A DNA stretch of 54,973 nucleotides. Source: Propionispira raffinosivorans DSM 20765 (GTDB lineage: Bacteria > Bacillota > Negativicutes > Selenomonadales > Selenomonadaceae). A model generated the notes under the pieces. It was not told where the DNA came from, did no database searches, and worked only from the letters and a program-made list of their open reading frames with translations. Of this stretch, positions 34,725 through 43,475 are shown one piece after another. The position numbers and the translations under genes were made by a program. Each line of letters begins with the position of its first letter. Position 1 is the stretch's first letter. The stretch spans positions 1 to 54,973 of the forward strand of contig NZ_KB905866.1 in assembly GCF_000381065.1 (NCBI RefSeq), in the 5' to 3' direction.

Positions 34725-37486
34725 TACATGTCACTCTCATCTACTTTATTATACTGTTCAATCGTATTCATTAATTGATTTAACAAGTTCTCTACTCCTT
34801 CCCAACAATCTACCATAGAATCTTCCGGCACATTTTTAAAGTTTTTATATTTATAAATATAATCCTCTATATCTTTTATTTGCCTTTCATTTTCTTTACT
34901 AAAAATAGAATTAACCGCTCTTATTCTATTGATTGACGATTTGAAATTTATGCCTCTTTTCCGAGCTTTATCGATATAGTATTCTCGCCCATCATTTAGT
35001 ATTCTATCTACTTCCTTTTTAATTTTCTCTATATCATCACTTTTTATTTTATTCTTATTAGACTCATCGTATTTCTTTATCAATCCGGCGATTTTTGTTA
35101 TAACTTCAGAGCCATCAATAATAGTAATAAATTTCTCTTTTTGACCATTTTGTTCCATATACCTTGCAACAAGCTCATTGCTTTTAAAAGTTTCCCTGAA
35201 CTTCTTAAAATAAACATCTCTAATATGTCCCAAGTTAAGGATTTCACATTTATCACATAAATTTATTATGCTTTGAATAGTTCTTTTATATATTAATTTA
35301 ATACGAATTTCATTTGTTGTTTCTTGGTTTTTAGGTGGCCGTGCCTGTGATACACTTTCAGCAATTTCTTCTAGTAACGCCATATAAAAATCCATATTGC
35401 AAATCAGCAAATAATGAGTAGGATCTATTGTAAGTTTATTGACCGAATTTTCATAAACGGTCGATATTAACGTATATTTTTTATCGCCATCGTCATTATC
35501 TTCATTATCATTATATACAGATTCTCTTATACCTAATATGTTTAATGGTTTAAACATATAATTTGATGTTGCTTTCTTTTCTTTATCCGCTTCTCCTCGT
35601 TTTGCCTTTGTCGTATATACATGGTTCACATAAAATCTTTTAAGGTTTCTAGCATCTATCACCTTATCATATACTGGCTCCAATAATTCATAAAACAATT
35701 TAACTTCAGGTTCATTAACATTCAGTTCATTTTTTGCTTTTATTTTTATTTCTAAATCACTAATTTTTTTCCAATGTCTATTATCATGAACAAATTCAAA
35801 ATATCTGCCAACAACGTCTTTTTCAACTATATATAACAAATCTTTTTTACCACTATACAAGGCCTCTAATAAACGAAAAGAATATATGCTTTTTAGAAGT
35901 TCACTAAAGTTCTTTTCACTTATAAAAAGATTCATATCCGCAAAAAGTTTGCTCCATGTCACCACGTCACCAAAATTAACACTTTTTTCCAATATTGAGC
36001 GTGAATAAATATCTATCTCATTAATATAACTATCAATCATGAAATCAATATCTGTTCCATCTTTTTCCTTTAATGAGTTATCAACTTTTCTTCGCTTTTT
36101 CAATTCTCCATTCAAAAACAATAATATTTTTCTATTTATACTAATAAGTGGTGCATCGACCACCTCTTGCAAAAGTTTTTTCATGCTAATATCATTGATT
36201 TTATGGATAAATGTATCAGAAAAATATTTTTTTACTTGCCCAATATTTTTTACAATTGTTTCGCTCTCATTTTCTTCTGAAACCACTTGCATCGCGGAAA
36301 ATGTCTGAATCAATTCCACCAATTCGCGTAATGTATTTGGCACAATTGCGTTATACTGTGCGGGTGTTACAATAATATAGTGTAAATAATCATAATAGAG
36401 CTTCGCCATGCACTCATCAATTGACTTCTTTTCACTTTTAAGTTGTTCTAAGTTAATTTCTATTTCAACATCACCATCATTAATTTCCGGCATAAAGATA
36501 CGTTTATTATAAGGAATAATTTTCTCCAAATACTTATCGGTCTTATTTTCCAGTTCAGCTTCAATGTTCTTAAAATTCTCATTCTGTTTTTCGGGTTTCG
36601 TTTTGTCTATTTTTTCCGCATATTCTACCAAGGTATTCAATTCATTAATATTTTTTTGTTTAACCAGCATTTCTAATTGTGAAAAACGAATAGCCATTAA
36701 AATAACAACCTGCGCTGTAACCAGGTATTTTCGTATCTCTTCAATCATTTTTTCACCGCTAGAAATATTCATATCAAGGTCATCAATACAAATGACTAAA
36801 AAAGCATTGTTTTGCTTTGTCATATATTGTAAATATAATTTTATTAACTTCCCCAAATCTTCCTTCATATTAATAGCAGAGGCTAAATCGACCAAGGCTT
36901 CAATATCTTCCGCATTCTCACGGAAGATATCGTTCTTTTCACTGTTGGTGATTTTTAAATCCTTGTATACTTTTTCAAATTGTTTTACCAGATTCAACTT
37001 AGTAGAATCATAACTTCCCTTTTCACCATCATCTTTCAATTTCTTTTTAAATTTTTTGAACATAGTTGCCACAATGATTGCAACAATAGAATCTCTAGTA
37101 TCAAAAACAGAAGGATCTATCATATCTAATAAATGAAATAAATATCCCTCGGATTTTTGCTCATTTAAACTTTCAGAAAAGCTAATCATTGATGATGTTT
37201 TCCCGCTGCCACGTTCCCCCAGAAACGCAATAATATTATTGAAGTCATTATCCACTTTTTCACTGTTCTTTGAATCTGTATTATCTACACTGTTTTTAAT
37301 AATAGCATTTAGTAAGTTCTCGGCCTGCTTATAAACATCATAAAAAAATGATCCTTTAAATTCCGTTTTCTTTTCAATTTTAACTTTATAAATAACACTC
37401 TTATCTATTTTTAATACATTTCCTGTCCTTTTATCATTCATTTTCTTCGTGGTGTTCTCCGCATTCATATTGCTACTATCTGTCAT
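34724..37486 (-). CDS. rdrA: RADAR defence protein RdrA (P-loop ATPase)
   Basis: A 920-residue ATPase. Walker A is GERGSGKTSS at about 90-99 and Walker B VICIDDLDM at about 231-239; the remainder is long, charged and helical. This size, the early P-loop and the tight coupling to the deaminase gene match RdrA, which forms a ring and cooperates with RdrB against phage. A low ribosome-site score (GGGG ten bases before the ATG) is noted. No membrane accessory protein of the kind sometimes found with RADAR (SLATT or Csx27-like) is adjacent. Composition is AT-rich like the rest of the island. Confidence 0.86.
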   Translation of the reverse strand: MTDSSNMNAENTTKKMNDKRTGNVLKIDKSVIYKVKIEKKTEFKGSFFYDVYKQAENLLNAIIKNSVDNTDSKNSEKVDNDFNNIIAFLGERGSGKTSSMISFSESLNEQKSEGYLFHLLDMIDPSVFDTRDSIVAIIVATMFKKFKKKLKDDGEKGSYDSTKLNLVKQFEKVYKDLKITNSEKNDIFRENAEDIEALVDLASAINMKEDLGKLIKLYLQYMTKQNNAFLVICIDDLDMNISSGEKMIEEIRKYLVTAQVVILMAIRFSQLEMLVKQKNINELNTLVEYAEKIDKTKPEKQNENFKNIEAELENKTDKYLEKIIPYNKRIFMPEINDGDVEIEINLEQLKSEKKSIDECMAKLYYDYLHYIIVTPAQYNAIVPNTLRELVELIQTFSAMQVVSEENESETIVKNIGQVKKYFSDTFIHKINDISMKKLLQEVVDAPLISINRKILLFLNGELKKRRKVDNSLKEKDGTDIDFMIDSYINEIDIYSRSILEKSVNFGDVVTWSKLFADMNLFISEKNFSELLKSIYSFRLLEALYSGKKDLLYIVEKDVVGRYFEFVHDNRHWKKISDLEIKIKAKNELNVNEPEVKLFYELLEPVYDKVIDARNLKRFYVNHVYTTKAKRGEADKEKKATSNYMFKPLNILGIRESVYNDNEDNDDGDKKYTLISTVYENSVNKLTIDPTHYLLICNMDFYMALLEEIAESVSQARPPKNQETTNEIRIKLIYKRTIQSIINLCDKCEILNLGHIRDVYFKKFRETFKSNELVARYMEQNGQKEKFITIIDGSEVITKIAGLIKKYDESNKNKIKSDDIEKIKKEVDRILNDGREYYIDKARKRGINFKSSINRIRAVNSIFSKENERQIKDIEDYIYKYKNFKNVPEDSMVDCWEGVENLLNQLMNTIEQYNKVDESDM

Positions 37487-37653
37487 AATATATTTCCCCT
37501 TTTATTTGTTTATTATAAGTCAGCTGAAAAAGTTCTATATGTACAAAAAATTATGCAATAAACCATTCCAACAATCTGGTTCTACGCAATTTCTTCTTTA
37601 TTTTTCATATCAGTTCTAGCAGGTTCCTATGTATCCACTATGACGCAAAATAA

Positions 37654-37727
37654 GCGACTGAGAAATCACATTCATTTCTTCGGTCGCCTAATAAAAGTCC
37701 CATAATATAGTAATTTTTGTTTATCCA
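37654..37727. repeat. Relic of the toxin-antitoxin element (5' hairpin part)
   Basis: GCGACTGAGAAAT and ATTTCTTCGGTCGC form a hairpin followed by CTAATAAAAGTCC. This corresponds to the start of the element at 39190, 46960 and 47410 (ATTCAGTCGCCTAATAAAA). Only this part remains here, about 170 bases upstream of rdrA. The rest of the 37487-38060 gap has no clear feature other than a 9-bp inverted pair GAACCATTT/AAATGGTTC (near 38000-38050) that might end phzF transcription. Confidence 0.6.
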
Positions 37728-38060
37728 CCCCGACTCGACTATTTTGTCCAACGTCAACCATTTTTTCACTTCTTTTCGTATTTATTGTCTTGCATTTTCT
37801 TACAAAAGCCTTAACATTTCCATACTTCAAGCGTTCAAATGATCTGCGCTGTCGACGTTACAAATCAACAAAACTCACATTTTTTAATTATTTATAAATA
37901 TTCACTTATTTTATATAGTATAAGACTTTAAACCCAGTTTTTCAATAAAAACTACAAATTTTCCGAAAAATATTTTCGCCTTATTATTTCGAACCATTTA
38001 CTCGTTCCTATTGACTTCAAATTCCAAGAAACCCGAAGAAAATGGTTCAATAACATATTG

Positions 38061-38846
38061 CTATAGTAACTCGCAGCGCATAACAGTAACTGCATTACCA
38101 GTTAAAAAGACTCGATCGGAGACAACTTTTACGCCTATGTATCCGCCTCGTTTTGAAGCTTGATATCCTATCAACTCACTTTTACCAAGTTTTTCTTGCC
38201 AATATGGCCCTAATAAACAATGTGCTGAACCAGTAACAGGATCTTCATTGATCCCAACTGCCGGAGCAAAGCAACGGGAAACAAAGTCATACTTGCTGGT
38301 GGATGATGCACTTGTCACGATAATTCCACTGGCAGGCAATCGTAAAAGCTTTTCCAAATCCGGTTTTAGTGTTTTAACCGTATCTTCATCACTTACTTCT
38401 GCAAGATACATATCACCATTTAATCCAGTATATAAAAGTTCTACGCCAAGTGCATCAGATAACCCCAATAAATCGACGGTTTGAACTGGCTTTGCCGGAA
38501 AGTTCAATTCGATGCTATTGTCTTTTATACAGGCTGTCAATATTCCACTGCGTGTAAAGAATTGCACGGTCTGTTCTTTATCGATCAAACCAGTTTCATA
38601 AATTATATGAGCACTTGCCAGTGTTGCATGTCCACAAAAATCGATTTCACGAGTAGGTGTAAACCAACGCAGTTCAAACCCATCTTTTCTTCGAATCAAA
38701 AAAGCTGTCTCCGATAAGTTCATCTCACTGGCCACATTTTGCATCCATGTATCATCCCGTTCACGATCCAAAATAGAAACCCCTGCCGGATTTCCTTTAA
38801 AGGGTTCCTTTGTAAACGCATCTACCTGAAATATTTCGACTCCCAT
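38061..38846 (-). CDS. PhzF-family isomerase/epimerase-like protein
   Basis: A 261-residue protein of the PhzF/diaminopimelate epimerase fold. The N-terminal half shows FQVDAFTKEPFKGNPAGV, SETAFLIR, FTPTREIDFCGHATLA, and the C-terminal half FAPAVGINEDPVTGSAHCLLG, all hallmark PhzF segments including the catalytic Glu (SETAF). Most members have no known substrate. The ATG at 38846 is preceded by GGGGGG; the frame upstream to 38951 runs into the repeat and is not used. It is flanked by repeat relics on both sides, so it looks like island cargo. Confidence 0.88.
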   Translation of the reverse strand: MGVEIFQVDAFTKEPFKGNPAGVSILDRERDDTWMQNVASEMNLSETAFLIRRKDGFELRWFTPTREIDFCGHATLASAHIIYETGLIDKEQTVQFFTRSGILTACIKDNSIELNFPAKPVQTVDLLGLSDALGVELLYTGLNGDMYLAEVSDEDTVKTLKPDLEKLLRLPASGIIVTSASSTSKYDFVSRCFAPAVGINEDPVTGSAHCLLGPYWQEKLGKSELIGYQASKRGGYIGVKVVSDRVFLTGNAVTVMRCELL

Positions 38847-38906
38847 AATAATCCCCCCACAGTATGACTTTATATATAATAGCTTCCAAATAAGAACATT
38901 TCTTCG

Positions 38907-39165
38907 AAGGACACCGATGACATTTATTTTTGTCACCTTAAATAACGGCATGAAAAAAACCGCCTAGCGGTTTGCCAGCGGCCTTCTTCATGATTTTTAA
39001 TCTTCGAGAAGAGCCGACGCAACCAAACATCAACTATCTCATTGTCTATATTATAACACTCAAAAATATTCCTATCAATCATTTCAAAAATTTTTATACT
39101 TTGAAATGATTGTAAATGATACTTCTAGGTGCTACAGACTTTGTTCTGTAAGCACCTTTTTATTC
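38907..39165. repeat. Toxin-antitoxin element copy A: antitoxin half only
   Basis: This copy lacks the toxin gene. It begins with GACACCGATGACATTT and joins the common sequence at TTAAATAACGGCATG, then carries the whole antitoxin unit and the toxin-strand terminator (GGTGCTACAGA...TCTGTAAGCACC, 39127-39165). Copies F (52157) and a trace at 47856-47900 begin with the same alternative left end, so this is a distinct type of the element rather than a random deletion. Confidence 0.75.
38953..39043 (-). ncRNA. Orphan antitoxin RNA (copy A)
   Basis: On the minus strand TTGATA (39073-39078) and TATAAT (39050-39055) are exactly 17 bases apart, giving a start near 39043. The RNA begins with GAGATAGTTGATG (39028-39040 complement) and ends in the hairpin AACCGCTAGGCGGTT plus T-run (38958-38972). 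No toxin is present in this copy, so the RNA could act on the toxin message from copy B about 350 bases away. Confidence 0.6.
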
Positions 39166-39254
39166 CCTTTTTTGCATTTTTCAGGCCACAAAAATAGACG
39201 GCTGAATCCCATTATTCAGTCGCCTAATAAAAATCATATAATTGTAAAATCAAT

Positions 39255-39283
39255 TTGTTTAAATAGAACTGGAGTGCTATAAT
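39255..39283 (+). promoter_or_regulatory. Toxin promoter, copy B
   Basis: TTGTTT (39255-39260) and TATAAT (39278-39283) are separated by exactly 17 bases. Transcription should start near 39290 with the sequence CAGAGATAGTTGATGG. The same promoter is preserved at 47015-47043 and 47479-47507. Confidence 0.75.
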
Positions 39284-39342
39284 TTTCTCAGAGATAGTTG
39301 ATGGTGTCGGTTTTTCTACTCCCAGAGTAGGGGGGTGGTTCT

Positions 39343-39420
39343 ATGACAGTTTATGAAACGTTATCTTTAATGATAACCTTTGGTATCCTGCTTGTTGCCA
39401 TTCTTTCATTCCGTAAATAA
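39343..39420 (+). CDS. Type I toxin, 25-residue hydrophobic peptide (holin-like toxin/TxpA style)
   Basis: The peptide starts MTVYETLSLMITFG, continues ILLVAILSF and ends in Arg-Lys: one membrane helix with a short basic tail. Start, length and pattern match the putative holin-like toxin family of Firmicutes (similar in style to TxpA and BsrG). A strong site (AGTAGGGGGGTGG) precedes the ATG, but part of it pairs in the hairpin CTACTC-CCA-GAGTAG (39316-39330), which may limit translation. Other copies carry frameshifts or a deletion, consistent with toxicity when not repressed. Function is inferred. Confidence 0.75.
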   Translation: MTVYETLSLMITFGILLVAILSFRK

Positions 39421-39427
39421 CGGCATG

Positions 39428-39517
39428 AAAAAAACCGCCTAGCGGTTGCGAGCGGTCTTCTTCAAAGAATGTTTAATTCGAGAAGAGCCGACGCACCCAA
39501 ACATCAACTATCTCTTT
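39428..39517 (-). ncRNA. Antisense antitoxin RNA, copy B
   Basis: The promoter reads on the minus strand TTGATA (complement of 39547-39552), 17 bases, TATAAT (complement of 39524-39529). The terminator is AACCGC-TAG-GCGGTT followed by seven T (stem 39433-39447). The ~90-nt RNA lies opposite the toxin 3' UTR, starting just after the toxin stop codon, as in the TxpA/RatA and BsrG/SR4 pairs. Exact ends need mapping. Confidence 0.7.
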
Positions 39518-39591
39518 GTTTCTATTATAACACTCAAAAATATTCATATCAATCATTTCAAAATATTTTATAATTTTCAATGATGTTTCTA

Positions 39592-39626
39592 GGTGCTACA
39601 GATTTTGTTCTGTAAGCACCTTTTTT
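39592..39626 (+). terminator. Toxin mRNA terminator, copy B
   Basis: GGTGCTACAGA and TCTGTAAGCACC pair around a short loop and are followed by six T. The predicted toxin mRNA is about 340 nt (39290-39626). The same terminator ends all copies except E. Confidence 0.85.
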
Positions 39627-39635
39627 AAACAAATT

Positions 39636-40550
39636 TTACTCTCCAACCTCGAAATAATCTAGATCAAGCCGTTTCATGTCATAAACCATCTCACTCGAAA
39701 CGCCGACGCCAAATTCAATCATGAGCTGAGCAAGCATCATCCCATCGATCAAAACAATCCGATTACCAACTCTCGCTGCAATATCCTTGGCTTGCTGCGT
39801 GAAAGTTGATGTTGTGATAAAAATTCCCTTTTGTGCATTTTTCAGCTGCAAAGCACCAATAAAAGTCTGAATATCGGGACTGCCGACGGAATTTTTCCAA
39901 CGTTTTGCTTGCACATATATTACATCTAGACCAAGACGGTCTTCCTTGATAATCCCGTCAATTCCCTCATCACCCGTTTTGCCAACCACTTGCGCTGCAT
40001 CTTCGCGTGAACCACCATAGCCCATTTTTAGCAGCACATCCAATACAAGCTGTTCAAAAAACGGCGGTGAATTGGCAGCGATTTTCTGAAGAAGATCATC
40101 CGCCAACGCATTTTGAATTGCTTGGTAAGATTCATCCATCTGTTCTCGCGGTGTACTTACAGTTTCATCGTCATCAACTTGAAGTGTCTGAGTTTTTGCT
40201 TCCTTGGCTGGTCGCTTAAACTCAACAAATTCCGAATACTGTCCTAATAATTTATTTGTTATTTTTCGAGGAGATGCCGCCAGCAAATCCAAACCACGCT
40301 GTGTAATCTGGAAATGTCCACTGATAATCGCATTGATCAATAAAGATTTCTTTAAATACGTCCGTGCCCAGCCAAGACGGTTATAAAACATATTCTGCCG
40401 CCCCGAAGGAAACAGACGATTTTTTTCTTCTTCCGTCATATTGAAACCATCCGACAAATCCTCTTGCAAGCTTTTGAGTGTATGTACCTGCCCATCACTC
40501 AAGTGCTGCAAAAAGGGCAGCATAATATCTTCGTATGTAGGGATAGCCAT
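39636..40550 (-). CDS. mrr: Mrr-type restriction endonuclease
   Basis: A 304-residue protein with an N-terminal Mrr winged-helix domain (residues 1-95, starting MAIPTYEDIMLPFLQHL) and a C-terminal PD-(D/E)xK nuclease domain: FFEQLVLDVLLKMGYGG, GDEGIDGII and YVQAKRW give the Asp and Gln-x-Lys catalytic pattern. Mrr enzymes cut DNA with foreign methylation. The ATG at 40550 follows AAGGAG by eight bases. It is 97 bases after hsdS on the same strand and may share its transcript. Its 3' end touches toxin-antitoxin copy B. Confidence 0.9.
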   Translation of the reverse strand: MAIPTYEDIMLPFLQHLSDGQVHTLKSLQEDLSDGFNMTEEEKNRLFPSGRQNMFYNRLGWARTYLKKSLLINAIISGHFQITQRGLDLLAASPRKITNKLLGQYSEFVEFKRPAKEAKTQTLQVDDDETVSTPREQMDESYQAIQNALADDLLQKIAANSPPFFEQLVLDVLLKMGYGGSREDAAQVVGKTGDEGIDGIIKEDRLGLDVIYVQAKRWKNSVGSPDIQTFIGALQLKNAQKGIFITTSTFTQQAKDIAARVGNRIVLIDGMMLAQLMIEFGVGVSSEMVYDMKRLDLDYFEVGE

Positions 40551-40646
40551 AACCAAGACTCCTTTTTAAATCCATTTTAATTGCGCCATTATGTAACAAT
40601 CAGTTCTTTTTACTTTCATTGATTCAAGCAAAAATCCTTCGAAAAT

Positions 40647-42017
40647 TCACAGTTTTTCCTGCAATACTTTTTTCAATAATTTCTTAGCATTTTCTTCTGA
40701 CGGATTATTGGTGTCAAGCGCACCACGAAAGGCTTGGGCTAAAATCGATTTTTTCATCAAATCAAATTTAGCTATATTATTAATCATAGCATGTGCTTTT
40801 TGATCAGCTCCTAATAAATCAACAAGAATACGAACAATTTCTTGTTGCTCTTGTACTGAACATACAGGAATTATTAACTTAGATAATTTTTTTGCATTAA
40901 TATTTGATTGATTTACACCATCACTTTTCACTTGATTATAATATTCTCGTGATTTTTGTGTATTAAGTGCATAATTTAAATACTCGCCAATTAAACAATT
41001 TTTATAATTTATTCTTATTAAATATCCAGCAAATATAGCAGGATGCTCTCCTCGATAGATTGAAGTCTTACCAACAAGTACGGGACTATTTGTGCGATTA
41101 AACAATACATCTCCTGATTTAAGTAAATATTTTGCAATGTCCTCTTCACTTGTAGTATATGCAAGATTATTCCAATCTATTTCGCCATCTTGCAAATTCC
41201 CCATTCTAATTACCACTATATTTCCATTTTTTTCCGATTTTTTTGATGTTCCATACTGAAAAGAATCACACATTTCTGCAAGTGGTTTTTCTTCCCAACT
41301 ATCGATCCCAATTCCATGCTCTCTTCGCCAGTTTGCTGTCAATTCTCCACTAAATGCTTGATGCAGAATTGCTGCTTTGCGATTGGCAAAAGAATCCAGT
41401 GCATTCTGAACAAGCTCTTTCGCTTTGTCGAGCTTGGCGAAAAGGCTTTCGATACAGTCAACAATTCGTTGCTGCTCGACTAGAGGCGAGAGTGGAATTT
41501 CAACAAGACTTACCTTGCTGGCCGATAATTCTAAAAATGTTGTACCACTTGCATATGATTCCAATAATAACTTACTATATTTTAAATAAAAATATAAATA
41601 TTTAGGCAAATAAGCTACTGATGGAAGAAAATTTTTAAACCCTTGATTCGTAGATAATACATTTTCTGCAATTGCAACATAACCTATCGGAGCTCGTGAC
41701 GATAATAGTACTGTACCACTAGGCATAATTCTTGCAGAACTTTTTTTCAAACCAAGTTCTGTTATATTTTTTTTACCATGAGAAATATATATATTCGTAT
41801 ACCCAGATAAATCAACCGGACTAATCCATGGTATAGATCCATTTTCATAGTATTCATTTACTCTCGACGATGGTGTGCCACCACCAATAACTGAAGTAAT
41901 ATTCCCCAGCCTCGTCCACACCCAATTTTCCGGCACTTTATAAGGTTGTTCCGCTTCTGGCACAAGTGCCTGTTCCAACAACTCAGCCATACTCAATTCT
42001 TGTTTCTGCTTCGCCAT
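40647..42017 (-). CDS. hsdS: Type I restriction-modification specificity subunit
   Basis: A 456-residue HsdS with two target recognition domains. The first begins after PENWVWTRLGNI and the second after SWEEKPLAEMC. They are separated by a central conserved helix (EQQRIVDCIESLFAKLDKAK) with a matching helix at the C-terminus (VQEQQEIVRILVDLLGADQK). The two domains set the bipartite DNA target. The ATG overlaps the hsdM stop in TAATG, so the subunits are translationally coupled. No second hsdS or invertase is nearby, so phase variation by inversion is not indicated. Confidence 0.93.
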   Translation of the reverse strand: MAKQKQELSMAELLEQALVPEAEQPYKVPENWVWTRLGNITSVIGGGTPSSRVNEYYENGSIPWISPVDLSGYTNIYISHGKKNITELGLKKSSARIMPSGTVLLSSRAPIGYVAIAENVLSTNQGFKNFLPSVAYLPKYLYFYLKYSKLLLESYASGTTFLELSASKVSLVEIPLSPLVEQQRIVDCIESLFAKLDKAKELVQNALDSFANRKAAILHQAFSGELTANWRREHGIGIDSWEEKPLAEMCDSFQYGTSKKSEKNGNIVVIRMGNLQDGEIDWNNLAYTTSEEDIAKYLLKSGDVLFNRTNSPVLVGKTSIYRGEHPAIFAGYLIRINYKNCLIGEYLNYALNTQKSREYYNQVKSDGVNQSNINAKKLSKLIIPVCSVQEQQEIVRILVDLLGADQKAHAMINNIAKFDLMKKSILAQAFRGALDTNNPSEENAKKLLKKVLQEKL

Positions 42018-43474
42018 TACTGCTTGACCCCCAGCATGCGCAGCTCTTTTACCACACTCTGGATAAGGTCAACAGCTTCTTCCAATTGTACTACAATCTC
42101 TTCGCCACTTTCAATCGGATCTTGCAGATCTTCATAGTCAAGAATACTGTCGTCGCGAATCAGCCCGAGATCAAGGCTGTCATTTTTCTCCTTGATTTGT
42201 TCACGCGTAAATACCTTAAAGCGCTCATCTTGTACCTTCGTACGGTCTTCAGCTGTATAAGCCTTGATAAAACCTTCGAAATGTTCTTTTCTAAGAGGAT
42301 TTGTCTTGCCGAAATTCTGCATATTCGTTCGCATATCGTAAAACCAAACCTGCTTGGTATTGCCTTTATCGCTTTTTTCGCGAGTGAAAAACAGAACATT
42401 TGTCTTTACCCCTTGGGCATAAAAAATACCGGTTGGCAGGCGCAAAACCGTATGGAGATTGCATTTATCCATCAAATCTGCCCGTACGCTGGCACCATCG
42501 CCATCAGCAAAAAGAACGTTATCTGGTAAGACCACCGCAGCCCGAGCCTGACCGTTTTTCTTTAAGGAACGATAAATATGCTGCAAAAAATTCAATTGCT
42601 TATTGGAGCTTGGATAAACCAAATCCTTGCGCGTTGCCCGTTCTCCGCCTTTTTTAGTACCAAATGGAGGATTGGTTAAGACGACGTCAAGATTTTTTAT
42701 GTTTTCACCAGCACTCGACAAAGTATCCGCCAGAAGGATTTCGCCTTCAATATCATGGAGCATGGCATTCATTAGTGCTAGACGATGTGTATCATGCACG
42801 AGCTCACAACCCGTAAAAGCTTCGTGTCGCTGGAAATTCTGCTGTTTAACTGAAAGATCAAATAACTCATCTTGATCTTTTTTGATGTGCTTATCCGCTG
42901 CGATCATGAAGCCGAACGTACCACAAGCCGGATCGTTGCATAATTCACCAACCTTCGGATCAATCAAAGCAACCATAACATCAATCAATACGCGCGGTGT
43001 AAAATACTGCCCCGCTCCAGATTTTTTTTCGTTGGCGTTTTTTTCTAAAAGTCCTTCATAGAGATTTCCGAGTCCCTCTTCTTTCGCCGAATACCAATCG
43101 AGTTCATCAATGGATTTTATGATTTTTTCTAGATTTTTCGGTTCCTCAATGTTGGAACGAGCTCCCGCATAAATCTCACGGATACGACCCAGACAGTTTT
43201 CGCCGAATTCATTTAAAATTGTATTATAATAACGCTTCAAATCGATGCCCTGCTTTTTGACCAAGTCCGCCCAGGTATAAGACTCTATTGTCAAAGCCGC
43301 ATCTTCTTTTTTGACAATACTTTTTAATATATTGTCTTCATTGCCCGTTTCCTTCATCATTTTTAAAAACAAAATATAGGTTAGTTCGGTTACATATTGA
43401 TGATAAGTAATACCATCATCTCTTAAAACATTGCAGAGATTCCACAGTTTTGCTACTATTTCTTGATTGTTCAT
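42017..43474 (-). CDS. hsdM: Type I restriction-modification methyltransferase subunit
   Basis: A 485-residue N6-adenine methyltransferase. An N-terminal helical HsdM domain is followed by GAGQYFTPR, the SAM-binding motif NDPACGTFGFMIAA and the catalytic motif LTNPPFGTKKGG. It modifies the host target and is also required for restriction. The ATG at 43474 lies one base after the hsdR stop with GGAG upstream. It forms hsdR-hsdM-hsdS order on the minus strand. Confidence 0.94.
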   Translation of the reverse strand: MNNQEIVAKLWNLCNVLRDDGITYHQYVTELTYILFLKMMKETGNEDNILKSIVKKEDAALTIESYTWADLVKKQGIDLKRYYNTILNEFGENCLGRIREIYAGARSNIEEPKNLEKIIKSIDELDWYSAKEEGLGNLYEGLLEKNANEKKSGAGQYFTPRVLIDVMVALIDPKVGELCNDPACGTFGFMIAADKHIKKDQDELFDLSVKQQNFQRHEAFTGCELVHDTHRLALMNAMLHDIEGEILLADTLSSAGENIKNLDVVLTNPPFGTKKGGERATRKDLVYPSSNKQLNFLQHIYRSLKKNGQARAAVVLPDNVLFADGDGASVRADLMDKCNLHTVLRLPTGIFYAQGVKTNVLFFTREKSDKGNTKQVWFYDMRTNMQNFGKTNPLRKEHFEGFIKAYTAEDRTKVQDERFKVFTREQIKEKNDSLDLGLIRDDSILDYEDLQDPIESGEEIVVQLEEAVDLIQSVVKELRMLGVKQ

Positions 43475-43475
43475 T

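Larger units (their letters stand above)
39190..39626. repeat. Toxin-antitoxin element copy B: complete type I module
   Basis: This is the only copy with an intact toxin frame. In order it holds a hairpin (GGCTGAAT...ATTCAGTCG), the toxin promoter, a short structured leader, the toxin gene, a convergent antitoxin RNA and the toxin-strand terminator. Copies C and D match it over nearly the full length. It lies ten bases before the mrr stop codon. Confidence 0.8.

Noticed and set aside
38907..39165. Possible short peptide starting ATGACATTTATTTTT at the alternative left end of copy A
   Set aside because: It has no ribosome site and the equivalent frame in copy F differs, so it is more likely a non-coding junction than a second toxin type.
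40647..42017. Looked for a phase-variable hsdS locus (inverted partial hsdS copies, recombinase)
   Set aside because: Only one hsdS is present and no recombinase gene or inverted hsdS fragments were seen in the window.
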